The notes below the pieces were generated by a model, which did no database searches, was not told where the DNA came from, and saw only the letters and a program-made list of their open reading frames with translations. From assembly GCF_023518235.1 (NCBI RefSeq), contig NZ_CP090423.1, positions 2,418,001-2,482,000 of the forward strand: a stretch of 64,000 bases of DNA, given 5' to 3'. Of this stretch, positions 41,341 through 50,440 are shown piece after piece (positions within the stretch are counted from its first letter, which is position 1; each line of letters starts with the position of its first letter). Position numbers and translations under genes: made by a program. The DNA is from Stenotrophomonas maltophilia (GTDB taxonomy: Bacteria > Pseudomonadota > Gammaproteobacteria > Xanthomonadales > Xanthomonadaceae).

Positions 41341-41406
41341 GGTAGTGCCGGCCGCTGGCCGGCTGCTCGATCATCCCGACGTTGCCGGCCAGCGGCCGGC
41401 ACTACC
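41341..41406. repeat. SMAG palindrome pair; right unit supplies a stop codon
   Basis: The forward unit GGTAGTGCCGGCCGCTGG at 41341 and the reverse unit ending CACTACC (to 41406) share the stem TGCCGGCC/GGCCGGCA. The TAG stop codon of the minus-strand MscS gene (41402-41404) is part of the GTAG head of the right unit. Confidence 0.85.
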
Positions 41407-42541
41407 GATCAAACGCCTCCACCGGCACGATCGCCGCCTCGCCATCCTCCGCACCCGGCGAGCGCACATCCGCGGTACGCGCCCGCGGCCCACGCGGCAT
41501 GTCCTGCTCGTCATCGTGCTGTACGCGTGCGCGAATCTGCGGCAATGACTGTGGATGCTCACGCGCAAGGAAATCGAGCATGCGTTCGCGCACCAGGCAG
41601 CGCAGATCGAACGCATCACCGGAGCTGCGCGCGCTGACCAGCAGGCGTACCTGGATCGCGCGTTCACTGGTCTCGGTTACCTGGGTCACGCAGACGCGTC
41701 CATCCCACAGCGCCTCACCCCGGCAGATGCGCTCCAGCTCACTGCGGATCGCCGCGATAGGCGCGCGATAATCCAACCACAGGAATGCCGTCCCCAGCAG
41801 ATCCGCGCTGCGTCGCGTCCAGTTCTGGAATGGATTCTCGATGAACCAGGTCAGGGGCACCACCATGCGCCGCTCGTCCCAGACCCGCACCACCACATAG
41901 CTGCTGCCGATTTCCTCGACACGCCCCCACTCACCTTCGACGATCACCACGTCATCCAGCCGGATTGGCTGGGTCAGCGCGATCTGCAGACCGGCGATGA
42001 GGTTGCCGAACACCGGCTTGGCCGCGATACCCGCCACCAGGCCGATCAGGCCCGCCGACGCCAGCAGCGCGGTGCCGATCTTCTGCACCATCGGGAAGGT
42101 CAACAGCACCAGCGATGCGCCGAGCACGATGATGCCGCCCATCAACACGCGACTGAGCACCCGCGTCTGGGTCTGGATGCGGCGCGCTTCCAGATTGTCG
42201 GCGACATCGATGGGATGGCTGCGCAGGATCGCCCGCTCGCCGGCCGCCACCGCACGCACCAGCAACCAGATGAAGCAGGCCGTAAGTGCGATGTGCAGCA
42301 CATGCTGCAGGTGGCCCAGCAACGGATCCTGCAGGGGCGTGGCCTGCAATGCAGGGATCAGCAGCAGCAGCGGCCAGGCGGTCGCCATCGGCAACCCCAG
42401 CACACGCCCGATGCGCGCACGCCGACGATCACGTCCCTTCAATCGATGGTAGATCCACAGGATCAACCACGCACCGATGCCGCCGACCAATGCTGCCAAT
42501 CCCAACGGCCATGCGTAGGCCTGCGCGCTTTGCCAGTGCAC
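41402..42541 (-). CDS. MscS-family mechanosensitive ion channel
   Basis: The 379-residue protein has three N-terminal hydrophobic helices. The MscS pore helix and beta domain follow (ALLASAGLIGLVAGIAAKPV, then FGNLIAGLQIALTQPIRLDD and WGRVEEIG), and then a cytoplasmic domain with a long acidic tail. It opens under membrane tension to release solutes. No ATG exists near the start; the GTG at 42541 with GGAGG eight bases upstream gives MHWQSAQAYAWPLG. Its last codon before the stop abuts a SMAG repeat whose GTAG provides the TAG. Confidence 0.88.
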   Translation of the reverse strand: MHWQSAQAYAWPLGLAALVGGIGAWLILWIYHRLKGRDRRRARIGRVLGLPMATAWPLLLLIPALQATPLQDPLLGHLQHVLHIALTACFIWLLVRAVAAGERAILRSHPIDVADNLEARRIQTQTRVLSRVLMGGIIVLGASLVLLTFPMVQKIGTALLASAGLIGLVAGIAAKPVFGNLIAGLQIALTQPIRLDDVVIVEGEWGRVEEIGSSYVVVRVWDERRMVVPLTWFIENPFQNWTRRSADLLGTAFLWLDYRAPIAAIRSELERICRGEALWDGRVCVTQVTETSERAIQVRLLVSARSSGDAFDLRCLVRERMLDFLAREHPQSLPQIRARVQHDDEQDMPRGPRARTADVRSPGAEDGEAAIVPVEAFDR

Positions 42542-42720
42542 CGCTGCCACCTCCGTCACTCTGCATGCAGATACACAGCGTGGCCCAGCACGGATGAGCG
42601 CAATGTCAGACGTTCGTAAGCAGAATGTAGGTGGGGCTCGGCAGGGCTGCGCCCTGCACCCGCGGTAGTGCCGGCCGCTGGCCGGCAACCTCAGCAGCAA
42701 CAGCGTGCATCCTGTGGGAT

Positions 42721-42822
42721 GGCGAGGTGGGTCCGGTTGCGGGGGACGCCGTGAATCCCTCCATGGAGGCTCGGTCGCCGCATCCATGCGGCTCACGCCC
42801 CCGCAACCGGACCCACCCCGCC
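42721..42822 (-). repeat. Structured repeat unit E3
   Basis: The arms 42721-42748 and 42796-42822 pair with one A-C mismatch and one bulged base. The inner hairpin 42777-42783/42786-42792 differs from E1 by two base pairs that both changed on both sides. The apex on the minus strand reads GCCGCATGGATGCGGC, CGAGCCTCCATGGAGGG, TTCACGGCGT. Confidence 0.82.
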
Positions 42823-42993
42823 TTCGACAGTTTTCCGCGATCTGCCCGCTCTTCTGTAGAGCCGAGCCACGCTCGGCTCAAATCGTTCCGAAATCGAAAT
42901 ATTCGATGTCGATGGAGATTCATCCATGCAAGGCGTGGATCCACCGTGTCGACCAAGGTCGACACCTACCCACGGCCGCAGGAATCCGTCAGA

Positions 42994-43097
42994 GGTGGGA
43001 CGGTGTGGGTAGGCAGGACCGTTGGCGCCATGGATGGCGCCATCGAGCCCCCATGGATGGGTTTACGGCGTGTCCTGGCTACCCACACCGTCCCGCC
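42994..43097 (+). repeat. Structured repeat unit E4
   Basis: The 26-base arms 42994-43019 and 43072-43097 pair at 24 Watson-Crick positions plus one G-T wobble, with one mismatch. Compared with E2, two pairs changed from G-C to A-T on both sides. The apex is identical to that of E2. Confidence 0.84.
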
Positions 43098-43124
43098 ATC
43101 CCACGGAATGCCGCTTCGGCTTTT

Positions 43125-43148
43125 GCCGTTGCCGTTGCCGTTGCCGTT
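43125..43148. repeat. Hexanucleotide tandem repeat (GCCGTT)x4
   Basis: Four exact GCCGTT units lie in the tail of unit E4. The matching place in element A has GTTGAC repeats (34681-34695), so this is a variable microsatellite inside the element. It is non-coding. Confidence 0.8.
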
Positions 43149-43190
43149 GATTGCAGCAGGTGCAGGGCTGCAAGCCCTGCCGCAACACAC

Positions 43191-44582
43191 TTACCGCACC
43201 TGTTCCTGCTTGCGCACGATCGCCATCGCAATCTCCAGCGACTGCTCGTAGTTCAACCGCGGGTCCACCGTCGAGCGGTACGCACGCTCCAGGTCACGCT
43301 CGGTCAGTTCGCGCGCACCACCGGTGCATTCGGTCACGTCCTCGCCGGTCAGCTCCAGATGCACGCCACCCAGGCGCGTGCCTGCGGCCGCATGCAGGTC
43401 GAACGACATCTCCACTTCGCCACGCACGTTGTCGAAGCGGCGCGTCTTGAAGCCATTGGCCGTGCTTTCGGTATTGCCATGCATCGCATCGCACACCCAC
43501 AGCACGCGGCGGCCGTCGCGCTTGACCGCATCCAGCAGCGGCGGCAGCTTTTCGGCAATCTGTGCCGCGCCCATGCGATGTATGAAGCTCAGGCGGCCCG
43601 GTTCGTCGTGCGGGTTGAGCACGTCGATCAGGCGCAGCAGCTGGTCCGGCGACACCGACGGCCCGACCTTGATCGCAATCGGGTTGCGCACACCCCGCAG
43701 GTACTCGACGTGGGCACCGTCCAGCGCGGCGGTGCGCATGCCGATCCACGGGTAATGCGTGCTCAGGTTCAGCCAGCCCTGCTGGCGCGGCACCTGCCGG
43801 GTCAACGCCTGCTCGTAGGGCAGCAGCAGCGCTTCGTGCGAGGTGTAGAAATCGATGCGGTTGAGGTTGTGCACGCGGGCCCCGGCCAGGGTTTCCATGA
43901 AGTGCACCGCATCACCAATGGAGGCCACCATCTTCTGGTACTCGGCGGCCAGCGGCGAATGCCGCACCCACTCCAGGTTCCAGTACTCGGGATGGTGCAG
44001 GTCGGCGAAGCCGCCGTCGATCAGCGCCCGCACGAAGTTCATCGTCATCGCCGAATGCGCGTGGGCCTGCAGCATCCGCTTCGGGTCCGGCAGGCGCGCC
44101 GCTTCGGTGAACGCCGGCGCATTGATCACATCGCCGCGGTAGCTGGGCAGGGTCACGCCGTCACGGGTCTCGGTGTCGGCCGAGCGCGGCTTGGCGTACT
44201 GGCCGGCGAAGCGGCCCACGCGGATTACCGGCTGGCGCAGGCCGTGCACCAGCACCAAGCTCATCTGCAGCAGCACCTTCAGGCGGTTGGAGATGGTGCC
44301 CGATTCACAGTCACTGAAATTCTCCGCACAGTCGCCACCCTGCAACAGGAAGCGCTTGCCCTCCTGGGCCTCGGCCAGCTGCTGCTTCAGCGCCAGGATC
44401 TCCCAGGAGGTGACCAGCGGCGGCAGCCGCTTCAGTTCGTGCAGCGCCGCGTCCAGCGCCACCGGATCGGGATAGGTCGGCATCTGCAGCGCGGTCTTGC
44501 CACGCCAGCTCTCCGGCGACCAGGCGGCGCCAACGGCGGCTGCGGCAGGATCGGACACGGGCGGAACGGCGGACAGGCTCAT
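43191..44582 (-). CDS. Class II 3-deoxy-7-phosphoheptulonate (DAHP) synthase
   Basis: The 463-residue enzyme is of the plant-like class II type: RFLLQGGDCAENFSDCESG, then RVGRFAGQYAKPRSADTE, IDFYTSHEALLLPYEQALTR, WVCDAMHGNTES and ELTGEDVTECTGG hold the PEP, E4P and metal sites. It joins phosphoenolpyruvate and erythrose 4-phosphate in the first step of aromatic amino acid synthesis. It is divergent from a TonB receptor, and its mRNA end carries composite element B. Regulation by a leader was not seen. Confidence 0.95.
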   Translation of the reverse strand: MSLSAVPPVSDPAAAAVGAAWSPESWRGKTALQMPTYPDPVALDAALHELKRLPPLVTSWEILALKQQLAEAQEGKRFLLQGGDCAENFSDCESGTISNRLKVLLQMSLVLVHGLRQPVIRVGRFAGQYAKPRSADTETRDGVTLPSYRGDVINAPAFTEAARLPDPKRMLQAHAHSAMTMNFVRALIDGGFADLHHPEYWNLEWVRHSPLAAEYQKMVASIGDAVHFMETLAGARVHNLNRIDFYTSHEALLLPYEQALTRQVPRQQGWLNLSTHYPWIGMRTAALDGAHVEYLRGVRNPIAIKVGPSVSPDQLLRLIDVLNPHDEPGRLSFIHRMGAAQIAEKLPPLLDAVKRDGRRVLWVCDAMHGNTESTANGFKTRRFDNVRGEVEMSFDLHAAAGTRLGGVHLELTGEDVTECTGGARELTERDLERAYRSTVDPRLNYEQSLEIAMAIVRKQEQVR

Positions 44583-44736
44583 TGCAGACTTCCGGGGTGG
44601 GGGGCGGTCATGGTCGCAGAGCCAGCCGCTGTCGCAAAGGGCCAGGGCGGCGTCCGGCAGCCTGAACGGCGGGGAAAGGGCACCGCGAGCGGCCAGACAC
44701 GGCATGTCCATAGCGGCTCCAACAGGCGCATGATTT

Positions 44737-44749
44737 GTTACGGAGTAAC
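44737..44749. promoter_or_regulatory. Small palindrome in the DAHP synthase / TonB receptor gap
   Basis: GTTAC-GGA-GTAAC lies 53 bp before the TonB receptor ATG and is the only clear symmetry in the 219-bp divergent gap. A role as an operator is possible but unproven. Confidence 0.3.
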
Positions 44750-44801
44750 ACTGACACGTCACGGACCGGCCCCTCCTACGCCCCAGGCTCCGCCCCTCCC
44801 C

Positions 44802-46928
44802 ATGAAGCCCTCGCCTCTCGCTACCGGCATCACCCTCGTCCTGGCCGTGGCCAGCCTCCCTGCCTTCGCTGCTGCGGCCAATGATGTGGCCGCGCCGGTC
44901 ACCCAGTTGGACGCGGTCACCGTCCACGCCCAGCTCGACCAGGCCCGCAATGCGCTGTCGCCGGACATCGGCGCCAGCCAGTACCAGATCACCGCCGAGG
45001 ACATCCAGAAGCAGCCGCTGGGCGCCTCCGCGCCGCTCAGCCAGGTGCTGCTGCAGGCGCCTGGCGTGGTACAGGACTCCTACGGCGGCGTACATGTCCG
45101 CGGTGACCACGCCAATCTGCAGTACCGCATCAACGGCGTCCTGCTGCCCGAGTCGATTTCCGGCTTCGGCCAGACCCTGGACGCCCGCACCATCAAGAGC
45201 ATCCGCCTGATGGACGGCGCGCTGCCGGCACAGTTCGGCGAGCGTACGGCGGCGGTGGTCGACATCACCACCCGCAGCGGCGCCGAGCTTGGCAACGGCG
45301 GCAGTGCCGGATTGACCGCCGGATCATTCGGCAAGCTCAACCCGAATGCCTCCTGGTGGGGCAGCCAAGGGCGCTGGAGCTGGTTCCTGACCGGCAACTA
45401 CGACCAGAACGATGTTGGCCTGGAGAACCCCACCAACACGCGCAGGCCGTTGCATGACGATACCCATCAGGGCAAGGCGTTCGCCGACCTCACCTACCTG
45501 CTCAACGACAGCACGCGCCTGAGTGTGTTTGCCGGCTTCGCCAACAACCGCTTCCAGATTCCGGTCAATCCGGGCCAGACGCCGCAGTTCGGCTATCTCG
45601 ACACCACTACCTTCGATTCCAGCCGGCTGGACGAGACCCAGCGCGAGACCACCCGCTTCGGCATGCTGGTGCTGCAGGGAACGCTCGGCGCCACCGCCTA
45701 TCAGCTCTCGGCCGGGCAGCGCTACAGCGATGTGGCGTTCAACCCGGATGTCATCGGCGACCTGGTATTCAGCGGCGTCGCCTCGCAGGTACAGCGCAGC
45801 AACCGCGCCAACACCCTGCAGGCCGATTTCTCCACGCCGCTGGGCAACGACCACACGCTGCGTTATGGCCTGTATGGCAATTACGAGAACGCACAGGCCA
45901 GCAACAACAGCTGGGTGTTCCCGGTGGACGACAGCGGCCAGCAGTCCAGCACCACGCCGCGGCTGATCCCCGACCGCAGCGCCTTCCATGCCAGCACGCT
46001 GGCGCTGTACGTGCAGGACGAATGGAAGATCGGCGACGACTGGACGGTGAACTACGGCCTGCGTGGCGACCGCTACAAGGCCTTCGGCCACACTGAAGGC
46101 CAGCTCAGCCCGCGCGTGGGCGTGGTCTGGAATGCCAGCGACAGCACCACCGTGCACGCCGGCTATTCACGCTACTTCACGCCGCCGGCCAGCGAGCTGA
46201 TCGCCAGCAGCGACATCGCCCTGTACGACGGCACCACCAACCAGCAGCCCAGCGGCGGCAACACCACGCCCCTGGCCGAGCGCAGTGACTATTACGACAT
46301 CGGCGTTTCGCAGCAGCTGGGCGAACACCTGACCCTGGGCCTGGACGCATACGACCGTCGCGTTGCACGCCTGCAGGACGAAGGCCAGTTCGGCGCCGCG
46401 TACATCTACTCGACCTTCAACTATGGCCGCGGCCACATCCGTGGCCTGGAGTTCAGTGCCGACTACAGCAACGGCCCGTTCAGCGCCTACGTCAATGCGG
46501 CATACAACAAGGCCCTCGGCACCCAGGTCATCACCGGCCAGTACAACCTCGACCCGGACGCCCTGGCCTACGTCGCCGACCATTGGATCCACCTGGACCA
46601 CGACCAGAAACTGACCTCGTCCGGTGGCCTCAGCTATGCCTTCGCCGGCCACAACCGGATCGGTGCGAACTACCTGTTCGGCAGCGGCCTGCGCTCGGAT
46701 ATCGAGGGCGTGCCCAACGGCGGCGAGCTGCCGTCGTACCTGCAGGTGAACCTCAGCGCCGGGCATGACTTCAACGCCGACAGTGGGCATCCGCTGCACG
46801 TGCAGGTGGCCGTGATCAACGCACTGGATCGCAGCTACCAGCTGCGCGACGGTGGCGGCGTCGGTGTATTTGCCCCGCAGTGGGGGCCGCGTCGCGGCGC
46901 TTACCTGAGCCTGCAGCAGGACTTCTGA
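44802..46928 (+). CDS. TonB-dependent outer membrane receptor
   Basis: The 708-residue receptor has a signal peptide (cut around LPAFAAAA), a TonB-box-like DAVTVHAQL, a plug with VLLQAPGVVQDSYGGVHVRGDHANLQYRINGVLLP split over strands, and a 22-strand-type barrel. The barrel starts near residue 165 and ends in QQDF with terminal Phe. Its substrate is not evident. It is shorter than the receptor at 444 and not closely similar to it. The open frame upstream of 44802 is a shadow of the DAHP synthase gene. A SMAG cluster directly follows the stop codon. Confidence 0.92.
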   Translation: MKPSPLATGITLVLAVASLPAFAAAANDVAAPVTQLDAVTVHAQLDQARNALSPDIGASQYQITAEDIQKQPLGASAPLSQVLLQAPGVVQDSYGGVHVRGDHANLQYRINGVLLPESISGFGQTLDARTIKSIRLMDGALPAQFGERTAAVVDITTRSGAELGNGGSAGLTAGSFGKLNPNASWWGSQGRWSWFLTGNYDQNDVGLENPTNTRRPLHDDTHQGKAFADLTYLLNDSTRLSVFAGFANNRFQIPVNPGQTPQFGYLDTTTFDSSRLDETQRETTRFGMLVLQGTLGATAYQLSAGQRYSDVAFNPDVIGDLVFSGVASQVQRSNRANTLQADFSTPLGNDHTLRYGLYGNYENAQASNNSWVFPVDDSGQQSSTTPRLIPDRSAFHASTLALYVQDEWKIGDDWTVNYGLRGDRYKAFGHTEGQLSPRVGVVWNASDSTTVHAGYSRYFTPPASELIASSDIALYDGTTNQQPSGGNTTPLAERSDYYDIGVSQQLGEHLTLGLDAYDRRVARLQDEGQFGAAYIYSTFNYGRGHIRGLEFSADYSNGPFSAYVNAAYNKALGTQVITGQYNLDPDALAYVADHWIHLDHDQKLTSSGGLSYAFAGHNRIGANYLFGSGLRSDIEGVPNGGELPSYLQVNLSAGHDFNADSGHPLHVQVAVINALDRSYQLRDGGGVGVFAPQWGPRRGAYLSLQQDF

Positions 46929-47013
46929 GGTAATGCCGGCCGCTGGCCGGCATTAGCACGGCGTGCCGGCCAGCGGCCGGCACTACCCAGTAGAGCCACG
47001 CCATGCGTGGCTA
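46929..47013. repeat. SMAG cluster of three units
   Basis: A forward unit GGTAATGCCGGCCGCTGG, a reverse unit ending CACTACC, and a third unit GTAGAGCCACGCCATGCG follow the receptor stop and reach to four bases from the dsbB stop. Confidence 0.82.
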
Positions 47014-47016
47014 CGT

Positions 47017-47523
47017 TCAGCGCCTGACCTTGCGCAGCGACACCACCAGCGCCCACAGCGCCAGCAGCACGAACCACACGCCCGACCACATCGGCATGGT
47101 CAGGCCCAGGAACGTCCAGTCGATGTTGCCGCAGTTGCCGGTGCCGGTCAGCACCGTGCGGAACACCTCCAGCGGGCCCATCGTCTCGCGCAGGAAGCTC
47201 AACGGCGGGCCGCAGGTCGCGCCCATCTCCGGCGGCAGCATCTGCACATAGACGTGGCGCGCCGCGATGCCCACGCCCACCGCCGCAGCGATGAAGGCGA
47301 GGATGCCGTAGGTCGCCCGGCCGGGGCGGTTGGACGGACCGTGCAGCGCACCGATCAGGAACAACAGGCCCAGGGCGGCGAACGCCAGGCGCTGGAAGAT
47401 GCACAGCGGGCAAGGCTCCAGGCCCATCTTCAGCTGCAGGAAGATCGCGTAGCCGAGCAGGCCCGCGCAGATCAGGAAGCCCAGGAAGAACTGGGCGCGG
47501 AAGGGCCAGCGCAGTGGATTCAT
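47017..47523 (-). CDS. dsbB: Disulfide bond formation protein DsbB
   Basis: The 168-residue inner membrane protein has four helices and the two redox pairs of DsbB: Cys38-x2-Cys41 (EPCPLC) in the first periplasmic loop, and Cys104 (GATCGPP) and Cys131 (TGNCGNID) in the second. It reoxidises DsbA and passes electrons to quinone. The ATG at 47523 is preferred over a TTG two codons earlier. It is isolated from dsbA. Confidence 0.95.
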   Translation of the reverse strand: MNPLRWPFRAQFFLGFLICAGLLGYAIFLQLKMGLEPCPLCIFQRLAFAALGLLFLIGALHGPSNRPGRATYGILAFIAAAVGVGIAARHVYVQMLPPEMGATCGPPLSFLRETMGPLEVFRTVLTGTGNCGNIDWTFLGLTMPMWSGVWFVLLALWALVVSLRKVRR

Positions 47524-47610
47524 CGTCAACGCTCAAGTGATCAGGCGCCAAGCGTAACCGAGAGCGCGCGCCATTCGAACCGCCACAGGTGACGCCTGTC
47601 GGAACGGTGA

Positions 47611-47648
47611 GGGTCAGATCCCCTTGCGAATGCAATGGGCTCTGGCCC
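47611..47648. repeat. GGGGTC/GACCCC palindromic repeat, copy 4
   Basis: GGGTCAGATCCCCTTGC and TGGGCTCTGGCCC share the family's ends, followed by another half-unit GCGGGGTCAGAGCCCG at about 47662. It lies between the dsbB start and the rplQ terminator. Confidence 0.6.
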
Positions 47649-47712
47649 AGCGCCCAGCATTGCGGGGTCAGAGCCCGTACCTGCGGCACGCGTTCCGACC
47701 CTGCAGAAACGC

Positions 47713-47737
47713 AAAAGCCCGGCGGATGCCGGGCTTT
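47713..47737 (-). terminator. Terminator of the alpha operon (after rplQ)
   Basis: Stem AAAGCCCGGC (47714-47723) with GCCGGGCTTT (47728-47737) and a GGAT loop, 26 bp after the rplQ stop. On the minus strand the stem ends in TTTTGC. Confidence 0.85.
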
Positions 47738-47763
47738 CACTATGTCGCGTTGGAGCGGTCCGA

Positions 47764-48147
47764 TTACTCGGCCACTTCCTCGGCCACGGCCGGACGGTCA
47801 ACCAGCTCCACGTAGGCCATCGGCGCGTTGTCGCCGGCGCGGAAGCCGCACTTCAGCAGGCGCAGGTAGCCGCCCGGACGGTTCGCGTAGCGCGGGCCCA
47901 GGATGGTGAACAGGTTGCCCACGGCTTCGTTGTCGCGCAGACGGGCGAAGGCCAGACGGCGGTTGGCGACGGAGTCGACCTTGGCCAGGGTGATCAGCGG
48001 CTCGGCAACGCGGCGCAGTTCCTTGGCCTTCGGCAGGGTGGTCTTGATCAGCTCGTGCTTGAACAGCGAGGCGGCCATGTTCTTGAACATCGCTTCGCGG
48101 TGGGCGCTGGTGCGGCTGAACTTACGGCCAGACTTCTGGTGACGCAT
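47764..48147 (-). CDS. rplQ: 50S ribosomal protein L17
   Basis: The 127-residue protein begins [20 protein letters not shown], the L17 signature. It is the last gene of the alpha operon and sits in the 50S near the exit tunnel. The gap to rpoA is 193 bp, longer than usual, and holds a strong hairpin. Confidence 0.98.
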   Translation of the reverse strand: MRHQKSGRKFSRTSAHREAMFKNMAASLFKHELIKTTLPKAKELRRVAEPLITLAKVDSVANRRLAFARLRDNEAVGNLFTILGPRYANRPGGYLRLLKCGFRAGDNAPMAYVELVDRPAVAEEVAE

Positions 48148-48294
48148 GGTGATATTCCTTGATTAATGATGAGACTGTGCGGATCGTTGTCGCCATCCTG
48201 GCGTTGCTGCGTGGACTGCGGATGGTCCTGGTCGCCCGTCCTGGACGCCCTGCCCGCGAACCTGGGGTTCGTCGTGGCATGTTTGGTAAACCGG

Positions 48295-48328
48295 TTGAAG
48301 GCTCCACCGTTGCCGGTGGAGCCCTCAA
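48295..48328 (-). other. Hairpin in the rpoA-rplQ spacer
   Basis: GGCTCCACC (48300-48308) pairs with GGTGGAGCC (48315-48323). After one mismatch the stem goes on with TTGA/TCAA (48295-48298 and 48325-48328). There is no U tract, so an RNA processing or attenuation site is likelier than a terminator. Confidence 0.55.
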
Positions 48329-48340
48329 GCAATACCGATA

Positions 48341-49339
48341 TCAGCCCAGCATGCCGTGGCTGGCGACACCGGCCGGCGGCCAGTTCTCCAGCTTCATGCC
48401 GAGCGACAGGCCGCGCTGAGCCAGCACTTCCTTGATCTCGGTGAGCGACTTCTTGCCCAGGTTCGGGGTCTTCAGCAGCTCCACTTCGGTCTTCTGGATC
48501 AGATCGCCGATGTAGTAGATGCTCTCGGCCTTCAGGCAGTTGGCCGAACGCACGGTCAGCTCCAGATCGTCGATCGGGCGCAGCAGCACCGGATCCACGC
48601 CGTTGTTGGCCGGCTTGGCCGCACCGCGGTCGCGGTGGGTGAAGTCACCGAACACCGACAGCTGGTCGCTGAGGATGTCGGCGGCGGTGCGCACGGCTTC
48701 CTCGGCATCGATGGTGCCGTTGGTCTCGATATCGATGACCAGCTTGTCCAGGTCGGTGCGCTGCTCGACGCGAGCCGCTTCCACGGCATAGGCGACGCGG
48801 CGGACCGGCGAGAACGAGGCATCCAGGACCAGACGGCCGATGGCACGGGTTTCTTCGTCCGGACGACGACGCGCGGCAGCCGGCTGGTAGCCGAAACCAC
48901 GTTCGATCTTCAGACGCATGTTGACTGCCGTGTCCTTGGTCAGGTGGCAGATCACATGGTCGCCGTTCAAGATTTCCACATTGTGGTCAACCTTGATGTC
49001 GGCAGCGGTGACAACGCCCGGGCCCTGCTTGGACAGGGACAGGGTGGCGCTGTCGCCGGAGTGCATACGGATGGCCACGTCCTTCAGGTTGAGCAGGACT
49101 TCCAGCACGTCCTCCTGCAGACCTTCGACCGTGGTGTACTCATGCAACACGCCGTCGATTTCGACTTCCGTGATGGCGAAGCCCGGGATGGACGACAGCA
49201 GCACGCGACGCAGGGCATTGCCCAGCGTATGCCCGTAACCCCGCTCCAAAGGTTCGATAACGACCTTTGCACGGGTGTCGGTAAGGCGTTCGATCTGCGG
49301 ACCGCGAGGACGCAGAACCTGGTTGGCGGTAACCGTCAT
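48341..49339 (-). CDS. rpoA: RNA polymerase alpha subunit
   Basis: The 332-residue protein has the N-terminal dimerisation domain ([21 protein letters not shown]), a linker, and the C-terminal DNA/activator-binding domain ([20 protein letters not shown]...[14 protein letters not shown]). It assembles the polymerase core. Its place between rpsD and rplQ is canonical. Confidence 0.99.
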   Translation of the reverse strand: MTVTANQVLRPRGPQIERLTDTRAKVVIEPLERGYGHTLGNALRRVLLSSIPGFAITEVEIDGVLHEYTTVEGLQEDVLEVLLNLKDVAIRMHSGDSATLSLSKQGPGVVTAADIKVDHNVEILNGDHVICHLTKDTAVNMRLKIERGFGYQPAAARRRPDEETRAIGRLVLDASFSPVRRVAYAVEAARVEQRTDLDKLVIDIETNGTIDAEEAVRTAADILSDQLSVFGDFTHRDRGAAKPANNGVDPVLLRPIDDLELTVRSANCLKAESIYYIGDLIQKTEVELLKTPNLGKKSLTEIKEVLAQRGLSLGMKLENWPPAGVASHGMLG

Positions 49340-49358
49340 GTTGCGGGTTCTCCTAGTG

Positions 49359-49378
49359 AACCCCCGGCCGTCGCCGGG
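49359..49378 (-). other. GC hairpin in the rpsD-rpoA spacer
   Basis: CCCCCGGC (49359-49366) pairs perfectly with GCCGGGGG (49371-49378) around CGTC, within the 55-bp gap upstream of rpoA. Without a T tract it probably acts as an mRNA structure or partial attenuator. Confidence 0.55.
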
Positions 49379-49394
49379 GGCTCTCCAATGTGAA

Positions 49395-50024
49395 TTACTT
49401 CGAATACAGCTCGACGATCAGCGCTTCGTTGATGTCCGCAGGCAGATCCGAACGATCCGGAACAGCCTTGAAGATGCCGGTGAACTTGCCGGAATCCACT
49501 TCAACCCACGACGGGCTCAGGTCATGCTGGGCGGCGACGGTCAGGGCTTCCTGGACGCGCAGCTGCTTGGCAGCCTTCTCAGACAGAGCGATGGCGTCGC
49601 CAGCCTTGACCTGGTACGAAGCCAGGTTGACCGACTTGCCATTCACGGTGACGCCGCGGTGCGACACCAGCTGACGGGCAGCCGGACGGGTCACGGCGAA
49701 GCCCATGCGGTAGACGACGTTGTCCAGGCGGGTTTCCAGCAGCTGCAGCAGGTTCTCGCCGGTGTTGCCCTTCTTGGTCGAGGCCTTCTTGTAGTAGTTG
49801 CGGAACTGGCGCTCCAGCAGGCCGTAGATACGCTTGACCTTCTGCTTTTCACGCAGCTGGGTGGCGTAGTCGGACAGCTTGCCCTTGCGGGCAGTGGCGC
49901 CGTGCTGGCCGGGCTTCTGCTCCAGCTTGCACTTGGAGTCCAGCGCACGCGCCGGGCTCTTCAGGGACAGGTCGGCGCCTTCGCGACGGGCGAGCTTACA
50001 GGTAGGACCGATATAACGAGCCAT
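49395..50024 (-). CDS. rpsD: 30S ribosomal protein S4
   Basis: The 209-residue primary 16S-binding protein starts [20 protein letters not shown] and has an S4 RNA-binding domain ([23 protein letters not shown]). In E. coli S4 represses its own alpha operon by binding the leader before rpsM. Confidence 0.99.
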   Translation of the reverse strand: MARYIGPTCKLARREGADLSLKSPARALDSKCKLEQKPGQHGATARKGKLSDYATQLREKQKVKRIYGLLERQFRNYYKKASTKKGNTGENLLQLLETRLDNVVYRMGFAVTRPAARQLVSHRGVTVNGKSVNLASYQVKAGDAIALSEKAAKQLRVQEALTVAAQHDLSPSWVEVDSGKFTGIFKAVPDRSDLPADINEALIVELYSK

Positions 50025-50039
50025 TTCTTATCGCTCCCT

Positions 50040-50429
50040 TTAGACGCGACGCTTCTTCGGCGGACGGCACCCGTTGTGCGGGATAGGCGTCACGTCGATG
50101 ATGTTGGTGATCTTGTAGCCGACGTTGTTCAACGAACGCACGGCCGACTCACGGCCCGGACCCGGGCCCTTGATGCGGACTTCCAGCGACTTCACGCCGT
50201 AGTCCAGCGCAGCACGACCGGCCTTTTCAGCAGCCACCTGGGCAGCGAACGGGGTCGACTTGCGCGAACCGCGGAAGCCAGCGCCACCGGAGGTCGCCCA
50301 CGACAGAGCGTTGCCCTGGCGGTCGGTGATGGTGACGATGGTGTTGTTGAACGAAGCGTGGACGTGGGCAACGCCGTCAGTGACGACGCGCTTGATCTTC
50401 TTCTTGGTCTTAGCAGCGGGCTTAGCCAT
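50040..50429 (-). CDS. rpsK: 30S ribosomal protein S11
   Basis: The 129-residue protein has the typical [20 protein letters not shown] and a basic Pro-rich end [12 protein letters not shown]. It lies in the 30S platform. It lies 15 bp before rpsD and 11 bp after rpsM. Confidence 0.99.
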   Translation of the reverse strand: MAKPAAKTKKKIKRVVTDGVAHVHASFNNTIVTITDRQGNALSWATSGGAGFRGSRKSTPFAAQVAAEKAGRAALDYGVKSLEVRIKGPGPGRESAVRSLNNVGYKITNIIDVTPIPHNGCRPPKKRRV

Positions 50430-50440
50430 TTCTCAGTCCC

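Larger units (their letters stand above)
42640..43181. repeat. Composite structured element B with terminal inverted repeats
   Basis: This is the second copy of the element at 34180-34734, filling most of the 649-bp gap between the DAHP synthase and MscS genes. The ends are an imperfect inverted repeat (42640-42663 and 43156-43181) with the GCAGGGCT...AGCCCTGC hairpin. It contains outward-facing units E3 (42721-42822) and E4 (42994-43097). Extra SMAG units lie at 42665-42688 and 42856-42879, and a GTCGACC/GGTCGAC hairpin at about 42947-42970. The right end starts ten bases from the DAHP synthase stop. Four tandem GCCGTT units lie at 43125-43148. Confidence 0.85.

Noticed and set aside
43125..43148. 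Possible CRISPR-like tandem repeat
   Set aside because: Only four contiguous hexamers without spacers; it is a microsatellite.
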